Shown in pieces: positions 44,910-52,546 of a stretch of DNA of 64,000 nucleotides. Where the stretch lies: positions 1,612,001-1,676,000 of the forward strand of contig CAWCUK010000001.1 of assembly GCA_963798775.1 (NCBI GenBank), in the 5' to 3' direction. Origin of the DNA: CAWCUK01 sp963798775. GTDB lineage: Bacteria; Bacteroidota; Ignavibacteria; Ignavibacteriales; Ignavibacteriaceae. The translations under genes were made by a program, and so were the position numbers. Below the pieces are notes generated by a model. It saw only the letters and a program-made list of their open reading frames with translations, was not told the origin of the DNA and searched no databases. The first letter of the stretch is position 1. Each line of letters begins with the position of its first letter.

Positions 44910-46070
44910 ATGATTGCTGTTATTGCCGATGATTTTACCGGGGCAGCCGAATTGGGCGGGCTGGGGCTGCGGTATGGCATGAGTGTAGAAATTGAAACTG
45001 AAGTTATTGATGATTGTTCGGCGGATTTATTAATAATTGCAACGGATACTCGTTCAATGACTAAAGAACAAGCTTCGCAAGAGAATTATAATATTATTAA
45101 AGCTCTGGAGGTTATAAATCCCGATTGGATTTATAAGAAAACCGATTCTGTCTTAAGAGGCCACATCCTTGAAGAATTAGTTTCTATAATTAAGGCTTCT
45201 CATATAGAGAAAGTTTTATTAGTGCCGGCAAACCCTTCTTTTGGAAGGACGATTTCCGAAGGGCAGTATTTTATAAATAATAAGCCTCTGCATAAAACCG
45301 GATTTTCCGAAGATCCCGAATTTGCTTTGTCTTCATCAAATGTTCTTAAAATTCTTGGAGATTCCGAAACAATAGATACAGTCGTATTAAAAGACGAAGC
45401 AAAATTTCCAGAGCAGGGAGTAATTATCGGAGAAGCGGAAAATGACAGCGATCTTACTAAATGGGCATTAAAGGTTAAAGAAAATATTCTGCCCGCTGGA
45501 GCCGCCGGATTTTTTGCCGCCCTGCTCGAACAAAATGGTTACTTAGCAAAAAAGAATTATGATGCAAAACTAATGAAGCTCGGAAAAATTAGGCTTTACG
45601 TTTGCGGAAGTTCATTTACACTTAGCAGGAATACGGTTGAAGACGCTAAGAAAGAAGGACGAATAGTTTGTGAAATGCCGGATGATTTATTTTCGGGAAA
45701 AGGTAACAGCGAAGTAATTTTAACGAAATGGACAAGCGAAATTACAGAATACTTTAAAAGTCATAACAGTATTATTGTGGCCATAAATCAGCCAATTATT
45801 TTAAAGGACGGCTTTGCTAAACGATTAAGAGAAATTACCGCTTTAATTGTTAAAGGAGTTCTGGAAAATGTGCCGGTGGAAGAGTTATTTATTGAAGGCG
45901 GCGCGACTACTTCAGCAATAGTTAGAATGTTGAATTTCAAAAAATTTGTTCCTGTGCAGGAAGTTGCCCCCGGTGTTATAAGAATGCAAGTTAAAGATAA
46001 GACCAATATGTTCATAACCTTAAAACCGGGAAGTTATTTATGGCCTTCAAAAATATGGCAGATAGAATAA
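44910..46070 (+). CDS. Four-carbon acid sugar kinase (DUF1537 family)
   Basis: A 386-residue DUF1537 kinase (DtnK/DenK/OtnK-type). The N-terminal domain starts MIAVIADDFTGAAELGGLGL, the acid-sugar-binding motif, followed by ATDTRSM and KKTDSVLRGHI. The C-terminal ATP domain contains YVCGSSFTLSRNT, EGGATTSAIVRML and VPVQEVAPGVIRMQ. Family members phosphorylate D-threonate, D-erythronate or related 3-oxo acids at O4 with ATP. With PdxA2 just upstream, the product would be oxidised and decarboxylated to dihydroxyacetone phosphate. Its presence shows that the locus ends in a C4 acid sugar. No aldolase or isomerase of the otnCI type is next to it, which favours the PdxA2 route. Confidence 0.9.
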   Translation: MIAVIADDFTGAAELGGLGLRYGMSVEIETEVIDDCSADLLIIATDTRSMTKEQASQENYNIIKALEVINPDWIYKKTDSVLRGHILEELVSIIKASHIEKVLLVPANPSFGRTISEGQYFINNKPLHKTGFSEDPEFALSSSNVLKILGDSETIDTVVLKDEAKFPEQGVIIGEAENDSDLTKWALKVKENILPAGAAGFFAALLEQNGYLAKKNYDAKLMKLGKIRLYVCGSSFTLSRNTVEDAKKEGRIVCEMPDDLFSGKGNSEVILTKWTSEITEYFKSHNSIIVAINQPIILKDGFAKRLREITALIVKGVLENVPVEELFIEGGATTSAIVRMLNFKKFVPVQEVAPGVIRMQVKDKTNMFITLKPGSYLWPSKIWQIE

Positions 46071-46138
46071 CAAAAAATTCTAATCTCCTTTTAAAATCTA
46101 AAAGAGAAATAAAAGTTTTATAAAGATAGGAGAATATT

Positions 46139-47710
46139 ATGTACGGACACACCTTACATTGGCTTGATTATATTGTTATTGCGATTACTTTAGTTATCTC
46201 CCTCGGAGTGGGATTTTATTTTGCTAAAAGACAAACCAACACTGATTCTTATTTTACCGGCGGGCGTTCCATTCCATCCTGGGCAATCGGTATGTCTATT
46301 CTTGCAACTTTAATAAGCAGTATAACTTTTCTTGCGTACCCGGGCGCTGCATTTAAATCAAACTGGATTCTCCTTGTTCAAGCGTTTATGGTAGTAATTG
46401 TATTATCCGGCCTTGTCTGGATTGTGGTTCCTTTATATCGCAAGGTCATCGGTTTAAGCGCGTATGAATATTTTGAAAAACGTTTTGGATTTTTTGCCCG
46501 TATATATAGTTCTCTTGGGTTTACTCTGACGCATTTTTCTAAAATGGGTACGGTTTTCTTCTTGTTGGCGCTGGCCGTGGCAAGCATGACCGGCATGAAT
46601 GCTTACTGGATTATCTGGATAATTGGAATAGCAATAATTATAATAACTTTAATGGGAGGGATTGAAGCGGTTATTTGGTTAGATGTAATCCAGGGGTTTA
46701 TGTTAATCGGCGGAGGGTTGCTTTGTTTAGCTTTAATACTTTTTATCCCCGCGGGCGGCCCTTCGGCAGTTATTAACGATGCTATAGCAAACAGTAAAAT
46801 AAGTTTCGGCCCTTATGCATGGGATTTAACTAAACTTACTTTTATTGTAATGGTTTTTAATGGAATTTTTTACGGAATACAAAAGTACGGAACAGACCAA
46901 ACAATTGTACAAAGATATTTAACTGCTAAATCAGATAAAGGAGCGATTCGTGCCGCTATAATGGGAGTTCTCCTTAGCCTTCCTCTCTGGGCTTTATTTA
47001 TGTTTATCGGAACAGGTTTATTTTCTTTTTATCATGTCAGCGGAAGTACTCTCCCTGCAAATATCAATCCTGATGCCGTTTTCCCATACTTTATTATGAC
47101 TCAGCTTCCGGACGGAGTTACAGGATTAGTAATTTCAGCGCTCATTGCGGCCGCGGTTTCCAGCCTTGACTCTGACTTAAATTGTCTTGCTGCTATTGGC
47201 GTAGAAGATTATTACACCCGTTTTAGGCCTAATAGCAGCGATAAAGACAGATTAAAGATGGGAAAAATAATTGTAGTAATTTCCGGGATACTTTCACTCT
47301 TAATCGCTTCTTTATATGTAGCTGCCGGAAGCCAGGGAGTTTTGGGAATTGTCTTTGGCTTATATGCTATTTTCTCAGGCGGAATAGCGGGAATATTTTT
47401 ACTCGGAATTTTTAGCAAACGAGCAAACAGGCAAGGCTTAAACATCGGTATAGTTACTTGTATTTTATTTACGGCCTACGCTGTACTAACTTCTATGAAA
47501 GTTAACGGCAGCCCCATAATTGATCTCGGAGATTTTAATTTTCATCAGCACAAATATATGCTTGGAGTTTATACTCATGTTATAGTTTTAATTGTAGGAT
47601 ATTTTGCCAGTTTCTTTTTTAAATCGGGAGAGGTAGATGAAGATTTAACCATATACGCTTGGCTTAAGAAAAGAAGAAAAGAAAACAATCAAATTGTAAC
47701 CGAAGCGTAA
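46139..47710 (+). CDS. Sodium:solute symporter (SSS/SGLT family)
   Basis: A 523-residue transporter with about 13 membrane segments. Characteristic stretches are LGVGFYFAKRQTNTDSYFTGG (after TM1), SIPSWAIGMSILATLISSITF (TM2 with the Na-site Ser/Thr), FYGIQKYGTDQTIVQRYL and ISALIAAAVSSLDSDLNCLA (TM8 with the second Na-site Ser). It should bring a sugar or sugar acid across the inner membrane with Na+. TAGGAGAA gives a ribosome-binding site. The 68 bp before it contain a stem-loop-like TCTCCTTTTA/TAAAAGAGA that may modulate expression of the transporter part of the operon. Together with the next gene it gives the locus two different importers. Confidence 0.92.
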   Translation: MYGHTLHWLDYIVIAITLVISLGVGFYFAKRQTNTDSYFTGGRSIPSWAIGMSILATLISSITFLAYPGAAFKSNWILLVQAFMVVIVLSGLVWIVVPLYRKVIGLSAYEYFEKRFGFFARIYSSLGFTLTHFSKMGTVFFLLALAVASMTGMNAYWIIWIIGIAIIIITLMGGIEAVIWLDVIQGFMLIGGGLLCLALILFIPAGGPSAVINDAIANSKISFGPYAWDLTKLTFIVMVFNGIFYGIQKYGTDQTIVQRYLTAKSDKGAIRAAIMGVLLSLPLWALFMFIGTGLFSFYHVSGSTLPANINPDAVFPYFIMTQLPDGVTGLVISALIAAAVSSLDSDLNCLAAIGVEDYYTRFRPNSSDKDRLKMGKIIVVISGILSLLIASLYVAAGSQGVLGIVFGLYAIFSGGIAGIFLLGIFSKRANRQGLNIGIVTCILFTAYAVLTSMKVNGSPIIDLGDFNFHQHKYMLGVYTHVIVLIVGYFASFFFKSGEVDEDLTIYAWLKKRRKENNQIVTEA

Positions 47711-47722
47711 AGGAAAGTAGAA

Positions 47723-49042
47723 ATGCTTTTTTTATCAGCTTTGGTATTGGTGATTGCCGTAATTGTATTTGCTACGGCAAAACTTAAGATGCACCCGTTC
47801 GTTGTGCTGCTGCTTGCGGCAATAACTATGGGAGTTATCAGCGGATTAGATGTAAATGAAATTATTCTAAAAATTGAAGAAGGATTCGGCGGTACATTAA
47901 AAAGTATCGGAATAGTAATAGCTTTCGGTACTATAATAGGTACTTACCTTGAGAAAAGCGGCGGAGCTAAATCTATGGCTTCGTCTCTTTTAAAAGTTAT
48001 CGGTGAGAAAAAATCTCCCTTGGCAATGAACATAATCGGTTTTATTGTTTCCATTCCCGTCTTTTGCGATTCGGGTTTTATTATTCTCTCAACCTTAAAT
48101 AAAGCATTAAGTAAAAGAACAGGAATAAAATTAGCGGTTATTTCCGTTGCGCTTGCTACTGGTCTTTACGCAACTCATGTTTTTGTTCCGCCAACACCGG
48201 GGCCATTGGCGGCTGCGGCTACTTTAGGCGCTGATGTTGGATTAGTTCTTTTATTCGGTTTAATAGTCGCTATTCCTTCTTCAGCCGCCGGACTTTTATG
48301 GGCTGTTTTTTATGCAAAACGTTTTGATATATCTATTAAAGATTCAGGAGAGGCTATTGATCAGGAAAAACTTCCCTCGGCAAAGGCTGCTTTTATTCCG
48401 CTGTTGCTTCCGATTGTTTTAATCGGCTTAAGATCAATTGCTAATTATCCAACGCATCCCTTTGGAACAACTGAATTAAATGTGATTTTAAATTTTATCG
48501 GAAATCCAATTACCGCGCTTTTCATTGGTGTTGGTTTTGCCTTCACGCTTAAAAAATATTCTAACGGAAACGTTCATTTTGAATGGACAGCCGAAGGATT
48601 AAAAAACGCGGGGATTATAATTCTTATAACAGGCGCCGGAGGTGCCTTCGGAAGTATTTTAAGGGCATCCGGAATCGGGACTTCGATCGGAAATTCTCTT
48701 TCAGCCTGGCATCTCGGAATTTTTCTTCCCTTTGTAATTGCCGCTGTCCTTAAGTCTGCGCAAGGGTCATCTACTGTAGCTATTATAACAACCGCCGCGC
48801 TTGTTTCCCCTTTATTAGAATCAATGGGTTTTATTAATCCAGCGGCAAAAGCACTTGTTGTTTTGGCAATAGGAGCCGGAGCTATGACTGTATCGCATGT
48901 AAACGACAGTTATTTCTGGGTGGTTTCCCAATTCTCCGGAATGAAAACTTCAACAGCGCTGCGCACTTTGACTGCCGCTACTTTTTTACAGGGAATTGTT
49001 GGAATAATTACAGTTTATATTCTTGCTTTCTTCTGGATTTGA
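47723..49042 (+). CDS. GntP-family gluconate/sugar-acid:H+ symporter
   Basis: 439 residues and about 12 membrane segments: LFLSALVLVIAVIVFATAKL at the start, FGGTLKSIGIVIAFGTIIGTYLEKSGGA, GFIVSIPVFCDSGFIILS, THVFVPPTPGPLAAAATLGAD and SAQGSSTVAIITTAALVSPL are the conserved GntP segments. Family members import gluconate, glycerate and similar acids. Beside a DUF1537 kinase and PdxA2 it is the natural importer of the C4 acid sugar, whereas the SSS protein may carry a longer sugar or uronide. It starts 12 bp after the SSS gene. Substrate preference is inferred. Confidence 0.92.
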   Translation: MLFLSALVLVIAVIVFATAKLKMHPFVVLLLAAITMGVISGLDVNEIILKIEEGFGGTLKSIGIVIAFGTIIGTYLEKSGGAKSMASSLLKVIGEKKSPLAMNIIGFIVSIPVFCDSGFIILSTLNKALSKRTGIKLAVISVALATGLYATHVFVPPTPGPLAAAATLGADVGLVLLFGLIVAIPSSAAGLLWAVFYAKRFDISIKDSGEAIDQEKLPSAKAAFIPLLLPIVLIGLRSIANYPTHPFGTTELNVILNFIGNPITALFIGVGFAFTLKKYSNGNVHFEWTAEGLKNAGIIILITGAGGAFGSILRASGIGTSIGNSLSAWHLGIFLPFVIAAVLKSAQGSSTVAIITTAALVSPLLESMGFINPAAKALVVLAIGAGAMTVSHVNDSYFWVVSQFSGMKTSTALRTLTAATFLQGIVGIITVYILAFFWI

Positions 49043-49123
49043 TCTTCAAGAAAAAAGTAAGGCGGATAAATATTTTCACAAGTTAAATTTTATTCAAATA
49101 TATGTTGATTTGTTTTTCAAAAA

Positions 49124-49130
49124 AGGAGAG
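49124..49130 (+). promoter_or_regulatory. Ribosome-binding site deciding the bicupin start
   Basis: AGGAGAG followed by AAA and ATG 49134. The longer reading from 49023 would overlap the transporter by 20 bp, has no site, and adds 37 residues of no cupin character, so 49134 is chosen. Confidence 0.85.
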
Positions 49131-49133
49131 AAA

Positions 49134-50006
49134 ATGATAAACCGCTTCTATAAAGAAGGAGAGAAACTTGATGTAGCAGGGTTAAATGAAATTATTGTTT
49201 TAATTGACAGAAGCGAAACGGAGTTAACCGAAGTCGGATTAAATATTTGGCGCCCCGGTTTAGTTGGACCGCCTCATAGGCACGCTGATAAAGACCAGAT
49301 TTTTTATATAACCGAAGGAAAAGGTGAATTAAAAATTTATGATAATATTTATAAAGTAGAAGCAGGAAATCTCGCTTTTATTCCTGCCGGAACTGTTCAT
49401 CAAACAATTAACTCCGGCGAAACCCCTCTTTCTTATATTCTCTTTAACATCTTTAATAATAAGCAAAAGGAAGGGCATTCCACTTTTGCTGACCACATTG
49501 AGAAGGTAAAAGCCGTTAGGAAAAAGCAGGCGGAAACCGGGAAATATAATTCAGACGAAGAAGAAATTTTAATCAGTTCAAAAGCCGCGAAATTTATACC
49601 GAATATATATGCGGGCAAGCAGTATGATTTTGTTTCAAACCAAACTTACCTGGTTTTAGATAGGAACCAAACAAACGGATGCGAATTAACAGTGGTTAAA
49701 TGGCCACCGGAAAGCCGGGGTGCTATGGTTGCTCATAAGGATAAAGAACAAACTTTTTTTGTTCTTAAGGGAAAAGGAGAAGTAACAATAAATAATGAAA
49801 CAAGGGGAATAAAACCAGGAAGCGTGGTTTTTGTTCCCAGAAATTCGCCGCATACAACCGAAGCCGCAAGTGAAGATTTAGTTTATTTGTGTATGAATTC
49901 TATTGTGGATAAAGAAAGTTATTCGAATTTCGAAGAGATGTATAAATCAATTGCTCCTGAAAGAATAAAAAGATGGCTGTCCGGTAGTTCGGAAGTCGGC
50001 GAATGA
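49134..50006 (+). CDS. Bicupin protein
   Basis: A 290-residue cytoplasmic protein with two cupin domains. The first has GPPHRHADKDQIFYITEGKGEL and GNLAFIPAGTVHQTIN; the second AMVAHKDKEQTFFVLKGKGEV and GSVVFVPRNSPHTTEA. Each has a His-rich metal-binding motif, complete in the first domain (H-x-H...E...H), while the second keeps H, E and H with a changed spacing. Cupins in sugar-acid operons include KdgF-like ring-opening enzymes, isomerases and lyxose isomerase-like proteins; a two-domain version is not typical of KdgF. It may open or isomerise an uronate intermediate, or be a sensor. A hairpin after it (50029-50053) may end or attenuate the transcript here. Confidence 0.75.
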   Translation: MINRFYKEGEKLDVAGLNEIIVLIDRSETELTEVGLNIWRPGLVGPPHRHADKDQIFYITEGKGELKIYDNIYKVEAGNLAFIPAGTVHQTINSGETPLSYILFNIFNNKQKEGHSTFADHIEKVKAVRKKQAETGKYNSDEEEILISSKAAKFIPNIYAGKQYDFVSNQTYLVLDRNQTNGCELTVVKWPPESRGAMVAHKDKEQTFFVLKGKGEVTINNETRGIKPGSVVFVPRNSPHTTEAASEDLVYLCMNSIVDKESYSNFEEMYKSIAPERIKRWLSGSSEVGE

Positions 50007-50028
50007 AAATGCACAAAAGAATTACTAT

Positions 50029-50056
50029 AAAAACACAAACTAAAAGTGTTTTTTCA
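50029..50056 (+). terminator. Weak AT-rich hairpin, possible terminator or attenuator
   Basis: AAAAACAC (50029-50036) pairs with GTGTTTTT (50046-50053) around a 9-nt loop and is followed by further T. It lies between the bicupin gene and the LamG genes, 12 bp before the next AAAGGAG site. The stem is AT-rich, so partial termination is the most that can be said. Confidence 0.4.
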
Positions 50057-50067
50057 AAGGAGAAATT

Positions 50068-52512
50068 ATGAGAAAAATAAAATTTATGTTTTTAATTTTT
50101 TTATTGACAGGCTTTGTTAGCGTTTCCTTTTCTCAAACAAAAACAATAGCGTTATGGCCTTTCGATGAACAGCAGGGAATATATCCCAGCGATGTTCTAA
50201 ATGATGTATCCGATAATAATTATCCCCTTGTATTGGGGCGCGGCGGTTTAATTGTAGAAGGGAAATTCGGAAATGCTTTAGCGCCTATAGAACAGCCTGA
50301 TATAGAACTCCCGGAAAAAATGCCGGAAGGCGCTGTAAAATTTGGAATAACGCCTTTGCCGCTAAAGTCCGGCAGAAAAATTCCGCCGATGAACTGGAAG
50401 AATGCCAATTTTTGTGCGCTTATGACGAGCGGTCAGAACCATTTACGTAAACTTGTTGGTTTTGTTAATGTAACTGACTCTAAATTAAATTTGGGAAATT
50501 TTAATTGGACTATTGAGTTTTGGTTAGAAACAAATAATAGTAAATCAGAAGATGGAACAGTTTTCGAAATTGGCAAAGGGCCGCGCAGTGAAAATGATAA
50601 TGTTACCAAACTTGTATTAAATAAAGATTTAAATAGTTTCACAATTATTAATAAGCCTTCCGGAATAAATCTTAATATTCCTTCTGATGAGAAAGCTTTA
50701 AATCCTACAGAAAAAAAATGGCATCATTATGCTTTTGTTTATTCAGCTATGGAAAATCAAGTTACACATTATGTTGACGGCGTTCGGCAAAAACTTCCTG
50801 AAAAAGCGGAAATTAAATCTTTGCTTCACGGAGATGAAGCTTATATGTCGATAGGCCGGGACGGATTATGGAATCATCCGCTGCAGGGAAGGTTAGATGA
50901 ACTTAGATTTTCCGAAGGTAAAGTTTACAACGCTGATTTTACTCCGCCAAAAAGTTTTTCTCCTTTGTTTGACCAATCAAAAGAATATTCCATAAAGCCG
51001 GGACTGCCGCTGCTTTTTCCGGATAAGAAAAACATAAAAAGCCCGATTAATCTGGGAAACCGGAAATATCTTTTTTTCGATAATTCCATTTTTGAGAAAT
51101 CCGATAAAATAAGATTTACTGTAAACCCGCCGGAAAATATTCAGAAAGTTTTTGATGTGGAAGGTTCTTACAGAAAGCATTTATCTGTAGTTCAGGATGA
51201 TTCCGGTTTAATAAGAATTTATAACGCGGTAAATGATGATCATCTGGAAGTAATGACTTCGAAAGACGGAATTCATTTTGATCAGCCGATAGTTCAGAAC
51301 TATAAAGAGCACGGGAATATTGTAATCAATGAACCTGTTGGAACGGGGCAGGTTTTTATTGATCCAAACGCACCCGAAAACCAGAAATGGAAATATGTTA
51401 GCGGCTACCACGACCGCGGAGTATATGTTTATTCTTCTCCCGATGGTTATCATTTCCAAAGAGAAAAAATTTACGCGCTTCCTTTCAGAACAGGGTCACA
51501 AACTAACATTTTTTACGACAGCCAGAAGCAGATTTACACCTCATATTTCCGCACTGATATGGGAACAACTCCGGGCGGAGTAACTGAAAGGCATCACGTA
51601 ATGGCGGAAACAAAGGACCTTAACAAGCCCTGGCCTTTTAAACCTGTAAATCAAAAAGAACAAGCCGAAATAGGTAAACATCAAAGGCTGCATAAATTAA
51701 ATCCATGGTATATGGATAACGGCCCATTAACTCCGGGAGGATTCGGGGTTGAACTGCCGTGGATTTTTGGCCCGGTAGATACTCTCGATCCAATTGGTAC
51801 CGATATGTACATTCCTAAAGCTATAAAATATGATTGGGCTCCCGATGCTTATTTCGCGTTCCCGGAAATTTATTTTCATTACGACGGAGACGGCCCGGAA
51901 ACAAGAAGAATTCTTGGCGATTCATCGATGAACAGAGGCTCCGGGCCTGTTGAAATACAACTTGAAACCAGCAGGGATGGAGTTCATTGGACACGCCATC
52001 CGCGTCCGGCTTATATTCAAATTGGAATGTACGGCGGATTAAATATTCATCAAATTTTTATTGCCGAAGGTTTGGTTAGAAAAGGTGATTATATCTGGCA
52101 ATATTTCTTCGGGGACAATGCTTATCATTCCGAATGGAGCGATGAAGGCAGAAAGAGAGCAGTTTACAGGGCGGTTCAAAGGCTTGACGGATTCATTTCG
52201 GCTGATTCTCCTTATGATTCTATCGCGACAATTATTACAAAACCTATAATATTTAAAGGGAACAGATTAACATTAAATATTAACACGGGAGCCGCCGGAT
52301 ACGCCCAGGTTGGGTTTTTAGATGCTGATGGAAATCCGGTTAAAGGATTTTCATTAGACGATTGTATTTATATAAACGGAAATTTTGTAAGTACTGAAGC
52401 AGAATGGCTAAACAGCGGGAAAGATATTTCAGCACTTCAAGGGAAACCGGTTCAATTAATAATTAAGATGCGCGGTTCTAAATTGTATTCAATGCAATTC
52501 TCTGAAAAATAA
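50068..52512 (+). CDS. Secreted LamG-like/propeller protein, copy 1 (putative glycosidase)
   Basis: 814 residues with a signal peptide ending SVSFSQ. Residues about 25-300 form a LamG/concanavalin-like domain (KTIALWPFDEQQGIYPSDVL, NFNWTIEFWLETN, WHHYAFVYSAMENQVTHYVDG, GRLDELRFSEGKVY). Residues about 330-790 carry repeats like those of five-bladed propeller glycosidases (LSVVQDDSGLIRIYNAVND, VMTSKDGIHFDQP, YHDRGVYVYSSPDGYHF, VQRLDGFISADSP). A small beta-sandwich ends the protein (LTLNINTGAAGYAQVGFLD, KLYSMQFSEK). There is no T9SS tail. It is closely paralogous to the next gene. It probably attacks the sulfated or uronate-bearing glycan of this locus; the CAZy family cannot be named with confidence. 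Confidence 0.75.
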   Translation: MRKIKFMFLIFLLTGFVSVSFSQTKTIALWPFDEQQGIYPSDVLNDVSDNNYPLVLGRGGLIVEGKFGNALAPIEQPDIELPEKMPEGAVKFGITPLPLKSGRKIPPMNWKNANFCALMTSGQNHLRKLVGFVNVTDSKLNLGNFNWTIEFWLETNNSKSEDGTVFEIGKGPRSENDNVTKLVLNKDLNSFTIINKPSGINLNIPSDEKALNPTEKKWHHYAFVYSAMENQVTHYVDGVRQKLPEKAEIKSLLHGDEAYMSIGRDGLWNHPLQGRLDELRFSEGKVYNADFTPPKSFSPLFDQSKEYSIKPGLPLLFPDKKNIKSPINLGNRKYLFFDNSIFEKSDKIRFTVNPPENIQKVFDVEGSYRKHLSVVQDDSGLIRIYNAVNDDHLEVMTSKDGIHFDQPIVQNYKEHGNIVINEPVGTGQVFIDPNAPENQKWKYVSGYHDRGVYVYSSPDGYHFQREKIYALPFRTGSQTNIFYDSQKQIYTSYFRTDMGTTPGGVTERHHVMAETKDLNKPWPFKPVNQKEQAEIGKHQRLHKLNPWYMDNGPLTPGGFGVELPWIFGPVDTLDPIGTDMYIPKAIKYDWAPDAYFAFPEIYFHYDGDGPETRRILGDSSMNRGSGPVEIQLETSRDGVHWTRHPRPAYIQIGMYGGLNIHQIFIAEGLVRKGDYIWQYFFGDNAYHSEWSDEGRKRAVYRAVQRLDGFISADSPYDSIATIITKPIIFKGNRLTLNINTGAAGYAQVGFLDADGNPVKGFSLDDCIYINGNFVSTEAEWLNSGKDISALQGKPVQLIIKMRGSKLYSMQFSEK

Positions 52513-52546
52513 TATTCTTGCTAACAGAAAAAAGAGTAAAGTTATT

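Noticed and set aside
46071..46138. Riboswitch or attenuator before the SSS transporter
   Set aside because: Only a short bulged stem (TCTCCTTTTA/TAAAAGAGA) without T run or conserved core; too weak to call.
49023..49133. Longer N terminus for the bicupin
   Set aside because: No ribosome-binding site, overlap with the transporter gene and no cupin character; the ATG at 49134 has AGGAGAG at proper distance.
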